Shown piece by piece: positions 42,731-52,734 of a stretch of 64,000 bases of DNA (positions are counted from its first letter, which is position 1; each line of letters starts with the position of its first letter). Where the stretch lies: NCBI RefSeq assembly GCF_002834145.1, contig NZ_PHNT01000015.1:34188-98187 (forward strand). The letters are read 5' to 3'. Origin of the DNA: Roseovarius salinarum. Its GTDB lineage: Bacteria > Pseudomonadota > Alphaproteobacteria > Rhodobacterales > Rhodobacteraceae. The notes under the pieces were generated by a model, which was given only the letters and a program-made list of their open reading frames with translations, had not been told where the DNA came from and searched no databases. Both the position numbers and the translations under genes were made by a program.

Positions 42731-44296
42731 ATGACCGATCGAAAGGTTTCACCGAAGCTATCAAGGCGCGGATTCCTCGCGTCGAGTGCCGCCATGGGCG
42801 CGGCCGGCATGATATCGAGCTTCCCGGCGATGGGCCGCGCCGAGATGGGCAAGGTGCTGCGCCTGAGGATGGACGGCGACCCGGACGTTCTCGACCCCGG
42901 CTACATGTCCGGCGGCATCGAGATCGAGAGCCAGAAACAATGCCTGCCGTTCCTCGCGGATTATCACCGCGACGGTGACACGATCACCTGGAAACCCACC
43001 GTCTTCGTCAACAAGCTGGAACAGCGCGACCCGACCCATATCGATTTCGAGCTGGCCGAGGGGCTGGAATGGTCCGACGGGTACGGCCCGGTGATGGCCT
43101 CGGACGTGAAGTACTCGTTCGAGCGGATGACCGGCACCGATTGGTCGGGCTACTTCGACGCGCTGGATCACGTCGAGGTCACGGGCGACCGGACGGGCAC
43201 GATCGTGCTGAACAAGCCGTTCGCGCCGTTCATCATGGTCACGCTGTGCCACGGTCCCGGCGCCATCCTCAGCGAGAAGGCGATGAAGGACGTGGGCGAG
43301 AAATTCACCACCAACTTCCCCGCGACCTGCGGCCCCTACACCTATGCGGCCACGCCGGGCCAGCGCGTCGTGTTCGAGCTGGACCCGAACTGGAGCGGCC
43401 CCGCGCCGGGATACGAACGGGTCGAGGCGAACATCATCACCGAGGTCAAGGCGGCGGAACTGGCCTTCGAGGCCGGCGAGATCGACTGCACCGAGGTGGG
43501 CGCCGACACGCTGGCGCGCTATACCGCGGACATGCCCGAAGGTGCCGAGATCACCGTCGCCGGCGAGCTGCAATACATGTGGCTGGGCATGAACACCGAC
43601 CATCCCAAGCTCAAGGACAAGACGGTGCGGCGCGCGATCCAGCACGCCGTCGATGTCGATTCGATCCTGCAGGGCGCATACTCGGGCACGACGGCCAAGT
43701 CGTACGGGATCATCTGCCCGGGGCTGGTCGGCAACCGCGACAGTACCAGGTACTACCAGTACGATCCAGAAAAGGCGCGCGCCCTGCTGGCCGAGGCCGG
43801 CGTTTCGGGGCTGGAACTGACATTGCGCACCCTGAACAACCAGGAGCGCATGCTCGCCGCACAGATCATCCAGGCCAACCTTGGCCAGATCGGCATCAGC
43901 GTGAAGGTGCTGCCGCTGGATTCCGGTCCGTTCTGGGAGATGGGGCAGGAATCCAAGGGCGACACCTGGAAGGACCTGCAGCTGTGGCTGATGCGCTATG
44001 GCACCACGCCGGACCCCTACGAGGCGACGCAATGGTTCGTCTCCGATCAGGTGGGCGTGTGGAACTGGGAGCGCTGGACCGACCCGGAATACGATCGCCT
44101 GTACGAGGAAGGCATCCGCGAGACCGACCCGGACAAGCGCCGCGACATATACGTGCGCATGCAGGAGATCATGGAGGAAACCGGCGCCTACGTCTGGATC
44201 AACCATGAGCCGGAGGCATTCGTGCATTCCTCGGCCGTGGACGTGAACGCCGCCCCCTCGGGCGAGCTGAACTACCGCCGGTGCAAACCCGCATGA
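42731..44296 (+). CDS. ABC transporter substrate-binding protein (dipeptide/oligopeptide type)
   Basis: A 521-aa periplasmic SBP_bac_5 family protein. The N-terminus has a Tat signal (KLSRRGFLASSAAMGAAGM). Family text: VLRLRMDGDPDVLDPGYMSG, EGLEWSDGYGPVMASDVKYS, GTIVLNKPFAPFIMVTLCHG, TCGPYTYAATPGQRVVFELD, LKDKTVRRAIQHAVDVDSIL and, near the end, WERWTDPEYDRLYEEGIRET. GGAG with a 7-base spacer precedes the ATG at 42731. It captures the substrate for the two permeases and the fused ATPase that follow. The 123-bp gap from the hydrolase is compatible with one operon. Substrate unknown. Confidence 0.92.
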   Translation: MTDRKVSPKLSRRGFLASSAAMGAAGMISSFPAMGRAEMGKVLRLRMDGDPDVLDPGYMSGGIEIESQKQCLPFLADYHRDGDTITWKPTVFVNKLEQRDPTHIDFELAEGLEWSDGYGPVMASDVKYSFERMTGTDWSGYFDALDHVEVTGDRTGTIVLNKPFAPFIMVTLCHGPGAILSEKAMKDVGEKFTTNFPATCGPYTYAATPGQRVVFELDPNWSGPAPGYERVEANIITEVKAAELAFEAGEIDCTEVGADTLARYTADMPEGAEITVAGELQYMWLGMNTDHPKLKDKTVRRAIQHAVDVDSILQGAYSGTTAKSYGIICPGLVGNRDSTRYYQYDPEKARALLAEAGVSGLELTLRTLNNQERMLAAQIIQANLGQIGISVKVLPLDSGPFWEMGQESKGDTWKDLQLWLMRYGTTPDPYEATQWFVSDQVGVWNWERWTDPEYDRLYEEGIRETDPDKRRDIYVRMQEIMEETGAYVWINHEPEAFVHSSAVDVNAAPSGELNYRRCKPA

Positions 44297-44360
44297 CGCG
44301 GTGCCACCGCGCGCGGCATCCCGCCGCGCGCGGCGTCGCGGCCCCGGGAGTTCGCCAACC

Positions 44361-45305
44361 ATGACCCTTTACCTCGTCAAACGCATCGGCCTGTCGCTGG
44401 CCGTGATCTTCCTGGTGGTCGCGGTACTGTTCTCGCTGCTGTATCTGATCCCCGGCGATCCGGCGACGATCGCGCTGGGGCCACGCGCCACGCCGGAGGC
44501 GATCCAGCGCTACGCCGAGAAGATGCACCTGGACGAACCCGTCTGGATGCAGTTCCTGATCTACGTCGGCAACGCGCTGACGGGAGACCTCGGCGTCGAT
44601 GTCTTTTCCGACCGGCCCGTGACCGCGATCATCGGCGAACGCATCGGCTTCACCCTGTCGCTGGTGTTCGCGGGCATGGGGTGGGCGATGCTTCTGGGCA
44701 TTCCCCTGGGGTGTTTCGCCGCCGTGCGCCCCAACACCTGGCTCGACCGGGTGACCGGCGTCCTGTCGGTGGGCACGATCGCGGTGCCCTCTTTCCTGGT
44801 CTCGATCTGGGCACTGCTGATCTTCGCGGTCCATCTCAAGTGGCTGCCGGCCATCGGCGCGGGTGAACCGGGCGAGCTGGGCGACCAGGCGATCCACCTT
44901 GTCCTGCCGGCCTTCGCCGTGGGGCTGAGCTGGGTGGGATACCTCGCGCGGATGGTGCGCGCCTCGATGCTCGAGGTGATGGGCGAAACCTACATCCGCT
45001 CGGCGCGGGCCTTCGGGCTGCGGCCAAGGCGCATCGTCTACGGCTACGCGCTGCGCGTGGCGATCCTGCCCACGATCACGTTGATCGGCATGGGCTTCGG
45101 CGGCCTGATCTCGTCGACCGTCTTCGCCGAAATCATCTTTTCGCGCCCCGGTATCGGCAAGCTGATCTTCGACAGCGTCATGGCGCGCAACTTCCCCGTC
45201 GTGCAGGGCGGCGTTCTGGTGGCCACCGGCCTCTACATCTTCGTCGTCCTCGTTTCCGATCTCATCATAGCCTGGCTTGATCCCCGTGTCCGTGAATCGC
45301 TCTGA
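44361..45305 (+). CDS. ABC transporter permease, DppB type
   Basis: A 314-aa inner-membrane permease with six helices. Signature: MTLYLVKRIGLSLAVIFLVV, YLIPGDPATIALGPRATPEA and the EAA loop LARMVRASMLEVMGETYIRS followed by ARAFGLRPRRIVYGYALRVA. Pairs with the DppC-type permease encoded next. ATG at 44361 with GGGAG 10 bases upstream. Its end overlaps the next gene. Confidence 0.92.
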   Translation: MTLYLVKRIGLSLAVIFLVVAVLFSLLYLIPGDPATIALGPRATPEAIQRYAEKMHLDEPVWMQFLIYVGNALTGDLGVDVFSDRPVTAIIGERIGFTLSLVFAGMGWAMLLGIPLGCFAAVRPNTWLDRVTGVLSVGTIAVPSFLVSIWALLIFAVHLKWLPAIGAGEPGELGDQAIHLVLPAFAVGLSWVGYLARMVRASMLEVMGETYIRSARAFGLRPRRIVYGYALRVAILPTITLIGMGFGGLISSTVFAEIIFSRPGIGKLIFDSVMARNFPVVQGGVLVATGLYIFVVLVSDLIIAWLDPRVRESL

Positions 45306-46230
45306 CTCCGAAACCGGCGTGCCCGCCGTCGACTCCGAAGGCCTGCCCGATCACGTCTCGGAGGCCGAGATCCGCGAATCCGCTGCGCGCGAACGGCGCG
45401 AGAAACTGCGCCAGTTCGTCACCGACTGGCAGGGGCTGACGGGGCTGATCCTCGTGGCACTGTTCTTCGCCTCGGCGATCTTCGCGCCGGTCCTTGCGCC
45501 GTACGAGCCCAACGCAATCGACATCCCTGCCCGGCTGTCGGGGCCGACGCTGGAGCATCCCGCCGGCACCGACCAGCTGGGCCGCGACACGTTCTCGCGC
45601 ATTCTCTACGGGGGGCGGGTGGCGCTCAAGGTGGCCGCGATCGGCGTCTCGGTGTCGCTGGTGCTGGGGCTGATCCTCGGGATGATCGCGGGCTTCGGGC
45701 CGCGCTGGCTCGACAACCTGCTGTTGCTGATCTTCGACACGGTGCGCGCCTTTCCGACCATCGTTCTGGCACTGGCCACCGTTGCGCTGACGGGGCCGAG
45801 CCTGTGGATCGTGCTGACGATCGTGATCGTCACCGCGATTCCGCAATATGCCCGGGTGGCGCGCACGGCGACGATGTCGCTCAAGAACTCGGATTTCATC
45901 CTGGCCGAACGCTCACTGGGCGCCGGCACGGTGCGGATGCTGTGGCACCACATCATGCCCAACGTGATCGGGCCGCTGATGATCCTCGCGGCGATGGAGG
46001 TCCCCGTTGTCGTGACAATCGAGGCCGGGCTGAGCTTCCTGGGCCTGGGCGTGCTGCCGCCGACCGCCAGCTGGGGCACGATCCTCAACGAGGGCTACCT
46101 GGTGATCCGCGACACGCCCTGGATGGTGATCGCGGGCGGCATCCCGCTGATCCTGACGACGCTGGGCTTCACCTTCCTCGGCGAGGCGCTGCGCGACATC
46201 TTCGATCCCCGGATGGGAAAGGGACGCTGA
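45286..46230 (+). CDS. ABC transporter permease, DppC type
   Basis: A 314-aa permease with an extra hydrophilic N-terminal region (about 1-45) before the first helix (GLTGLILVALFFASAIFAPV). Family text: LEHPAGTDQLGRDTFSRILY, GGRVALKVAAIGVSVSLVLG, the EAA loop ARTATMSLKNSDFILAERSL and AAMEVPVVVTIEAGLSFLGL. The start is uncertain among a GTG at 45286, a GTG at 45292 and a TTG at 45277; all overlap the stop of the preceding permease. Confidence 0.9.
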   Translation: MSVNRSDSETGVPAVDSEGLPDHVSEAEIRESAARERREKLRQFVTDWQGLTGLILVALFFASAIFAPVLAPYEPNAIDIPARLSGPTLEHPAGTDQLGRDTFSRILYGGRVALKVAAIGVSVSLVLGLILGMIAGFGPRWLDNLLLLIFDTVRAFPTIVLALATVALTGPSLWIVLTIVIVTAIPQYARVARTATMSLKNSDFILAERSLGAGTVRMLWHHIMPNVIGPLMILAAMEVPVVVTIEAGLSFLGLGVLPPTASWGTILNEGYLVIRDTPWMVIAGGIPLILTTLGFTFLGEALRDIFDPRMGKGR

Positions 46231-46231
46231 C

Positions 46232-48292
46232 ATGGCCAAGGACCTCGGCCCGGACGCCGAAACGCTGCTGGACATCCGCAACCTGTCGGTCGATTTCCGC
46301 ACGCCGCGCGGCCGGGTGCAGGCGCTGCGCGACATAAGCTTCCCGGTCCGTCGCGGCCGCATCGTCGGGCTGGTGGGCGAAAGCGGCTCTGGCAAGAGCA
46401 CGGTGCTGTGGTCGATCCTGGGCCTGCTGTCGGGCAACGCCGAGGTCACCGCCGGCGAGATCATGTTCGACGAACGCGACATGCTGCGGCTGGGCGAACC
46501 GGGGCTGCGCGCGGCCCGTGGCGAGGATATCTCGGTCGTCTTCCAGGACCCGATGACCAGCCAGATCCCGGTGCTGACCTACGCGCGGCAGATGTTCGAC
46601 ATCCTCTACCGCCGGCCCAACCTATCGGCATCGCAAAAGCGGCGCATGGCTATCGAGATGATGGAAAAGGTCGGCATCCCCGACCCGGAATCGCGCATCG
46701 ACCAGTACCCGCACCATTTCTCGGGCGGCATGCGCCAGCGCGCCGGCATCGCGATGGCGCTGCTGACCGGGCCGAAGCTGCTGCTGGCAGACGAGCCCAC
46801 GACCGCGCTGGACGTCACGATGGAGGCGCAGATCATCCACCTGCTGCAGGAACTTCAGAGCGATCTGGACGCCACCATCGTGCTGGTGTCGCACAACCTC
46901 GGCCTGATCGCCGAGCTGTGCGACGACGTGGTGGTGATGTACGCCGGCGAGATCGTGGAGGCCGGCGACGTCCGCTCGATCTTCCACGACGCGCGGCACC
47001 CCTATACCCGCGCGCTCCTGGAATGCGACCCCGCGCGCATCTCGGACGTGTCGCGCAAGCTGCCGGTGATCCCCGGCGACATCCCCGACCTTACGCGGCA
47101 GCGGCACGGCTGCATCTTCGCCCCGCGCTGCCCGCGCGTCGAGGAGGGGATCTGCCGCACCACGCCGCCGCCCGACGCGCGAACGCCCGGCGGGCACGCC
47201 CGGTGCCACCTGCTGGAAGGACCGATGCGCGATCCCGACTGGCCGCCACCCCACGACGTCGTGACGGTGGGCCGCGGCGCGATCCCGAAGGCGGCCTCGG
47301 AAAGCACCGCGCGCGACGCGCCGTTGCTCGACGTGTCCGACCTGAACGTGCGGTTCCGCACGCTGAGCGCGTTGCGCGCGCGGCTGCGCGGGATGGATGA
47401 CCCCTTCGTCGACGCGGTGCTCGACGTCTCGCTGAGCGTGCGGCCCGGGGAAACCGTGGGGCTGGTGGGGGAAAGCGGCTCCGGCAAGACCACGCTGGGG
47501 CGCACCGTTCTCAACCTTCTGCCCGCGCACGACGGCTCCGTGCGTTTCGAGGGCCGCGAGATCCGGAACATGCCCGAGGCGCGGTTCAAGCCGTTGCGCC
47601 GCGACATGGCGATGATGTTCCAGGATCCCGTGGGGTCCCTTTCGCCGCGCAAGTCGGTGCGCGCGCTGATCACCGAACCGCTGCAGATCCACAACGTGAC
47701 CGGCGTGGACCTCGATGCCGAGGCCCAGCGCCTGGCCGAGATGGTACGCCTGCCCAAGCCGTTCCTGTCGCGCTACCCGCACGAGCTGTCGGGCGGGCAG
47801 GCCCGGCGCGTCGGCGTGGCCCGCGCGCTTGCCCTCAACCCCAAGCTCATCATCGCCGACGAACCCACGGCGGGGCTCGACGTGTCGGTGCAGGGCGAGA
47901 TCCTCAACCTCATGGCCGACCTGCAGGCCGAACACGGGCTTGGGTATCTCATCATCACCCACAACCTGCCGGTGGTGCGGCACGTCAGCGACCGGCTGGC
48001 CATCATGTATCTGGGCCGCGTCGTCGAGGAAGGCCCGGCCGAGGCGATCTTCCGCGCGCCGTTGCACCCCTATACCCAGGCGCTGGTCGACGGCGTGCCG
48101 CAGCCCGACCCGGACCGGCGGCGCACGCATGTGTCGATCACCGGAGAGGTGCCCAGCCTGCTCAACCGGCCCAAGGGCTGCGATTTCGCCACGCGCTGCC
48201 CCTACGCGCAGGACCGGTGCCGGCAGGAGAAGCCACCGCACGAAACACGCCCCGACGGGCGCAAGCACGCCTGCCTGTTCCCGCTGAACTGA
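46232..48292 (+). CDS. ABC transporter ATP-binding protein with two fused ATPase domains (DppD-DppF)
   Basis: A 686-aa protein holding both ATPases that drive dipeptide-type importers. Domain 1 (about 12-260) has Walker A GLVGESGSGKSTVLWSIL, signature HHFSGGMRQRAGIAMALLT and Walker B LLLADEPTTALDVTM; domain 2 (about 370-620) has GLVGESGSGKTTLGRTVL, ELSGGQARRVGVARALA and IIADEPTAGLDVSV. Each is followed by an oligopeptide_C tail with cysteines (CIFAPRCPRVEEGICRTTPP and CDFATRCPYAQDRCRQEKPP), consistent with the four-Cys iron-sulfur-like site of the family. It closes the operon, converging with the RND pump genes over a 9-bp gap. Confidence 0.93.
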   Translation: MAKDLGPDAETLLDIRNLSVDFRTPRGRVQALRDISFPVRRGRIVGLVGESGSGKSTVLWSILGLLSGNAEVTAGEIMFDERDMLRLGEPGLRAARGEDISVVFQDPMTSQIPVLTYARQMFDILYRRPNLSASQKRRMAIEMMEKVGIPDPESRIDQYPHHFSGGMRQRAGIAMALLTGPKLLLADEPTTALDVTMEAQIIHLLQELQSDLDATIVLVSHNLGLIAELCDDVVVMYAGEIVEAGDVRSIFHDARHPYTRALLECDPARISDVSRKLPVIPGDIPDLTRQRHGCIFAPRCPRVEEGICRTTPPPDARTPGGHARCHLLEGPMRDPDWPPPHDVVTVGRGAIPKAASESTARDAPLLDVSDLNVRFRTLSALRARLRGMDDPFVDAVLDVSLSVRPGETVGLVGESGSGKTTLGRTVLNLLPAHDGSVRFEGREIRNMPEARFKPLRRDMAMMFQDPVGSLSPRKSVRALITEPLQIHNVTGVDLDAEAQRLAEMVRLPKPFLSRYPHELSGGQARRVGVARALALNPKLIIADEPTAGLDVSVQGEILNLMADLQAEHGLGYLIITHNLPVVRHVSDRLAIMYLGRVVEEGPAEAIFRAPLHPYTQALVDGVPQPDPDRRRTHVSITGEVPSLLNRPKGCDFATRCPYAQDRCRQEKPPHETRPDGRKHACLFPLN

Positions 48293-48301
48293 GACGATGC
48301 A

Positions 48302-51300
48302 TCAGGTCCTGAACAGCCGGTAGATCGCCGGGATCACCAGCACGGTCAGTGCCGTGGACGAGGCCAGCCCGAACAGCAGCGAGATCGCCAGCCCCTGGAA
48401 GATCGGGTCGAACAGGATCACGCTGGCGCCGATCATCGCGGCCACCGCCGTCAGCAGGATCGGCTTGAAGCGGGTGGCGCCCGCCTCGATCAGCGTCTCG
48501 ACGGTCACGCGGCGTTTCGGGTCGGCGTGGCGGATGAAATCCACCAGCAGGATCGAGTTTCGCACGATGATCCCGGCCAGCGCGATGAATCCGATCATCG
48601 AGGTGGCCGAGAACGGCGCGCCGAACAGCCAGTGCCCCAGCATGATGCCCAGGAACGTCAGCGGCACCGGGGTGAGCACCACAAGCGGCAGGCGGAAGCT
48701 GCCGAACTGCGCGACCACCAGGATGTAGATGCCCAGCAGCGCCACGGCAAAGGCCGCGCCCATGTCGCGGAACGTGACCCATGTCACCTCCCATTCGCCG
48801 TCCCACAGCAGGACGGGCTCCGCCACGCTCGGGGGCTGGCCGTGCAGCCGGATGGCCGGCTTGTGCCCCTCCGGCCAGTCCATCGCGTCCAGCCGCTCCT
48901 GCACCGCCAGCATCCCGTAGAGCGGCGCCTCGAAATCGCCGGCCAGCTCGCCCGTGACCATCACCGCGTCGTAGCCGTTGTGCCGGAAGATGGGGTAGGA
49001 GGCACGTTCCTCGGTCACTTCGATCACGTCGCCCAGTTCCACCACCCCGCGCCCGCCAGGCAGCGCGTTGGCGGGCACCGGCGTGGACAACGTACGCGCG
49101 TCCATCACGCGGTCCGCGCGGTCGCGCGCCATTATGATCGGAATGGGCCGACGCCCGCCGCCCCGATGCGAATACCCCACGGTCGTCGTGGTGTTCAGCA
49201 GGCGAAGCGTCTCCAGCGCGTCGCGCTCCTGCACGCGGAAGAAATCCATGTCGTCGGATTTCGGGCGCGCGCGCAAGCGCCGTGCCCGGGTGCCGTAACT
49301 GTCGTCGACATCCACGACGAATGGCGTGGCCTCGAACGCCGCGCGGACCTTCGCGGCAACCGCGCGGCGCGTCTCGCCGTCGGGGCCGTAGACCTCGGCC
49401 AGAAGGGTCGAGATCACCGGCGGCCCCGGCGGCGGCTCGACCACCTTGACGACGGTACCCTCGGGCACCTCCAGCCCCGCCACCCTTTCGCGCAGCTCCA
49501 GCGCGATCTCGTGGCTGACCCGGTCGCGGTGGTGCTTGGCGGCAAGATTGACCTGCACGTCGCCCATCTCGGGGTTTTCCCGCAGGTAATAGTGGCGCAC
49601 CAGGCCGTTGAAGTTGAAGGGCGCGGCAGTGCCCGCGTGGGTCTGGACCGAATGCACCGCGTCCATGTCCAGCGCGGAGCGCGCCACGCGCTGCAACACG
49701 GCGTCGGTCGCCTCGACGCTGGCGCCCTCGGGCAGGTCCACCACGACCGAGAGTTCCGACTTGTTGTCGAAGGGCAGCAGCTTGACCGTGACGTCGCGGG
49801 TGTAGAGCGCGCCCAGCGAACCGAAGGACAGCACCGCCACGACGAAAAGGAACAGCGCGCTGCGCCCCTTGCCGCGCAGCAGCGGCCGGGCCAGCGCGGC
49901 ATAGACCCGACCGAACGGGCCGCCTGGGTGGCCCGCGGCATGCGCGTCGTGCGTCATGGGCGCACGGCCGGCGATCCTGAGCATAAGCCACGGCGTGATC
50001 ATGACCGCCACGAAGAACGAAAAGATCATCGCGGCGCTGGCGTTGGCGGGAATGGGGCTCATGTAGGGGCCCATCAGCCCCGACACGAACAGCATCGGCA
50101 ACAGGGCCACCACCACCGTCAGCGTGGCCACGATGGTGGGGTTGCCGACCTCGGCCACCGCCTCCACCGCCGCCTGGCGCCGGCCCTTGCCCGCGGGCCG
50201 CATCCCCCAGTGCCGCGCGATGTTCTCGATCACCACGATGGCGTCATCCACGAGGATGCCAATGGAAAAGATCAGCGCGAACAACGACACGCGGTTGAGC
50301 GTGTAACCCATGACCCACGCGGCGAACAGCGTGAGCAGGATCGTCACAGGGATCACCACGGCGACGACCAGCGCCTCGCGCCAGCCGATCGTCACCAGAA
50401 CCAGCGCGACGATGGAGACGGTGGCCAGCCCGAGGTGGAACAGCAGCTCGTTGGCCTTCTCGTTGGCGGTCTCGCCGTAGTCGCGGGTGACCTCGACGCC
50501 CACGCCGTCGGGGATCAGCCCGCCCTGCATCGCGTCGACGCGGTGCAGGATCTCGTCGGCCACGGTCACGGCGTTGGCACCCGCGCGCTTGGCCAGCGCC
50601 AGCGTGACGGCGGGTTTGCGCGTCACGCCGCCGTCCGCGTCATGCGCCAGCGTCGAGACATGCCGTTCGTCCATGTCCTGCGCGAACCCCACGTCCGCCA
50701 CGTCGCGGACGTAGACCGTGCGCCCGTCCCGCGCGGTGAGCTCGAGGTTGGCGATCTCGGTGGGCGTGTGCAGCGTCTGGCCGATCACGAGGCCGACCTG
50801 CTCGCGCCCGTCGCGCAGGTCGCCGGCGGGCGCCGCGCTGTTGGCGCCCCTGACCTTCGCGGCGAGCTGTTGCAGCGTGATCCCGTAAAGCGCCAGGCGT
50901 TCCGGGTCGGGGGCCACGCGCAGCGCCTCGTCCGTGGCACCCACGAGGTATGTCAGGCCCACGTCCTCGATCTTGGCCAGTTCCACCCGCACCTCGCGGG
51001 CAATCCGGGTCAGGTCCGCGCGGGTGGTGCCGCCATCGCGACTTTCGGGCGAAAAGGTCAGCGCCACGATGGCCACGTCGTTGATGCCCCGGCCGACGAC
51101 CAGCGGCTCGGGGATGCCCACCGGGAGCCGGTCGATGTTCGCGCGGATCTTGTCGTGGACCCGAAGGATCGCGGTGTCGGCCGACAGACCGACCTCGAAA
51201 CGGGCGGTGACCATCACGCGGTCGTCGCGGGTGTCGGAATAGACGTGCTCGACCTGCGTGATACCCTTCACGATGGTTTCGAGCGGCTCGGTGACCAGCT

Positions 51301-51529
51301 TCACGGCGTCCTGCGATTGCAGCCCGTCGGCGCGCACATGGATGTCCACCAGCGGCACCGAGATCTGCGGCTCCTCCTCGCGCGGCAGGCTGACCAGCGC
51401 GATCAGGCCCACGGCCAGCGACGCCAGGAGCATGAGCGGCGTGAGCGGCGACGCGATGAACGCGCGTGTCAGGCGTCCGGCGATACCGAGCGGCGGGCCG
51501 CCCTCGCCGTCCGGCGGCCCCTCACTCAT
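48302..51529 (-). CDS. RND-family efflux transporter (AcrB/HAE1 type)
   Basis: A 1,075-aa inner-membrane proton/drug antiporter with 12 helices and two large periplasmic domains. Clear signatures are the N-terminal FIASPLTPLMLLASLAVGLI, the proton-relay helix GILVDDAIVVIENIARHWG, ANASAAMIFSFFVAVMITPW and LPFDNKSELSVVVDLPEGAS at the second half, and the C-terminal RNSILLVDFIRHADPKRRVT. Overlaps the adaptor stop/start by 8 bp. No outer-membrane factor is encoded here. The substrate is unknown; the adaptor-pump pair without a tripartite partner is common in marine alphaproteobacteria. Intact length. Confidence 0.92.
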   Translation of the reverse strand: MSEGPPDGEGGPPLGIAGRLTRAFIASPLTPLMLLASLAVGLIALVSLPREEEPQISVPLVDIHVRADGLQSQDAVKLVTEPLETIVKGITQVEHVYSDTRDDRVMVTARFEVGLSADTAILRVHDKIRANIDRLPVGIPEPLVVGRGINDVAIVALTFSPESRDGGTTRADLTRIAREVRVELAKIEDVGLTYLVGATDEALRVAPDPERLALYGITLQQLAAKVRGANSAAPAGDLRDGREQVGLVIGQTLHTPTEIANLELTARDGRTVYVRDVADVGFAQDMDERHVSTLAHDADGGVTRKPAVTLALAKRAGANAVTVADEILHRVDAMQGGLIPDGVGVEVTRDYGETANEKANELLFHLGLATVSIVALVLVTIGWREALVVAVVIPVTILLTLFAAWVMGYTLNRVSLFALIFSIGILVDDAIVVIENIARHWGMRPAGKGRRQAAVEAVAEVGNPTIVATLTVVVALLPMLFVSGLMGPYMSPIPANASAAMIFSFFVAVMITPWLMLRIAGRAPMTHDAHAAGHPGGPFGRVYAALARPLLRGKGRSALFLFVVAVLSFGSLGALYTRDVTVKLLPFDNKSELSVVVDLPEGASVEATDAVLQRVARSALDMDAVHSVQTHAGTAAPFNFNGLVRHYYLRENPEMGDVQVNLAAKHHRDRVSHEIALELRERVAGLEVPEGTVVKVVEPPPGPPVISTLLAEVYGPDGETRRAVAAKVRAAFEATPFVVDVDDSYGTRARRLRARPKSDDMDFFRVQERDALETLRLLNTTTTVGYSHRGGGRRPIPIIMARDRADRVMDARTLSTPVPANALPGGRGVVELGDVIEVTEERASYPIFRHNGYDAVMVTGELAGDFEAPLYGMLAVQERLDAMDWPEGHKPAIRLHGQPPSVAEPVLLWDGEWEVTWVTFRDMGAAFAVALLGIYILVVAQFGSFRLPLVVLTPVPLTFLGIMLGHWLFGAPFSATSMIGFIALAGIIVRNSILLVDFIRHADPKRRVTVETLIEAGATRFKPILLTAVAAMIGASVILFDPIFQGLAISLLFGLASSTALTVLVIPAIYRLFRT

Positions 51530-52514
51530 CGCCCCAGACCACGGTTTCGCCGGGTTTCAGCCCGGTCAGGATCTCGCGCCAGCGCGTGCCGTCGCGCATC
51601 ACGCGGCGGCCTGGCACCACGGTGCGCCGCAGCGTGGCCTCGCCCGTCTGCACCCGGACGAAATCCAGCCCGCCGCGGCGGGTGAGCGCCGCCTCGGGCA
51701 CAAGCAGCGCCTCGCGCGTGCCCACCGGCAGACGCACGGGCACCCGCCGGCCCACGAAACGGCCGTCGAGGCCGGCCACCTCCACGTCGGCCTGCACGCG
51801 GCCGCCGGTGATCAGGGGGTAGAGCTTGACCAGTTCGCCACGGCGCACCGGGTCGCCGTTCGATCCGCCGGTGATCTGGATCGTGTCACCCTCGGCCAGG
51901 TCGCCGGCATGGCGCTCTGGCACGGCCAGGCGCAGGAAGACACCGCCGCCGCCGATCTCGGCCAGCGCCTCGCCCGGGGTCACGACCGAGCCGCGCGAAA
52001 CCGGCACCGACAGCACCACGCCCGCCTCGGGCGAGGCCACCTCGCCCTCCTCGACCTGTTGTTCGATCACGAGCTTCTCCGAGCGCGCGCCGCGCAACTC
52101 GCCCTCGATGACGTTGACCTCGGTTTCAAGCTGGTCGAGGCGCTGCGTGGTGATCACCCCGCGCTCCAGCAGCGTGCGGCCGCGCTCGAGGTCCGTCCGC
52201 GCGGTTTCGAGCCGTGACTCGAGCGCCTCGATGCGCGCGTCCATCGCGTCGAGACGGAACTGGAGCTTGTCGTCCTCAACGCGCGCGATCTGCTGGCCGG
52301 CCTCGACGGTATCGCCCTCGGACACCGTCAATTCCACCACCGTGCCGCCGATCCGCGCCCGGGCCGGCACCCGGTCGCGCGTCTCGACCTGGCCGTAGAC
52401 GGCCTTCCACTCGGTGATGGATTGCGGCGAAAGGCTCAGCGACTCGGCTCCGGCCGGTACGCCCAGAACCAGGAACGCCGCCGCCACGAAGAAACCACGC
52501 ATCCGCCTGTCCAT
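51522..52514 (-). CDS. RND efflux periplasmic adaptor (membrane fusion protein)
   Basis: A 330-aa protein with a signal peptide (about 4-22, ending GVPAGAES). The lipoyl/barrel-sandwich halves flank a coiled coil (about 100-145: LDAMDARIEALESRLETART, LDQLETEVNVIEGELRGARS) and are followed by a beta barrel. It links the RND pump to an outer-membrane channel. It is the first gene of a two-gene operon and is read divergently from the small membrane protein at 52735. Starts at 52514 or 52502 are both possible; readings further upstream add non-signal sequence. Confidence 0.9.
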   Translation of the reverse strand: MDRRMRGFFVAAAFLVLGVPAGAESLSLSPQSITEWKAVYGQVETRDRVPARARIGGTVVELTVSEGDTVEAGQQIARVEDDKLQFRLDAMDARIEALESRLETARTDLERGRTLLERGVITTQRLDQLETEVNVIEGELRGARSEKLVIEQQVEEGEVASPEAGVVLSVPVSRGSVVTPGEALAEIGGGGVFLRLAVPERHAGDLAEGDTIQITGGSNGDPVRRGELVKLYPLITGGRVQADVEVAGLDGRFVGRRVPVRLPVGTREALLVPEAALTRRGGLDFVRVQTGEATLRRTVVPGRRVMRDGTRWREILTGLKPGETVVWGDE

Positions 52515-52734
52515 CCTTGCACCTGCACCGCGCCGGGGCGGCGCGGCCACTTCAACCTTCAAAACATTGCATATGGCGTGCCGGGACGAAAGACCCCGGC
52601 GCGCCCTCCGGCGTCATGGCCCCCGACACGCGGGGCCTCGCCGCCCGGCCGCGCGGCTTGATGCCCGTCAATGCATGCCGCGCCCAGGCATGGCACGCTG
52701 GCAAATGCAACCACCGCGCACGGAAGGCAGGGTC

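Noticed and set aside
48527..51685. Over 1,000 codons open on the plus strand opposite the RND pump
   Set aside because: Same kind of antisense artefact; composition is dominated by His, Arg, Gly and Asp.
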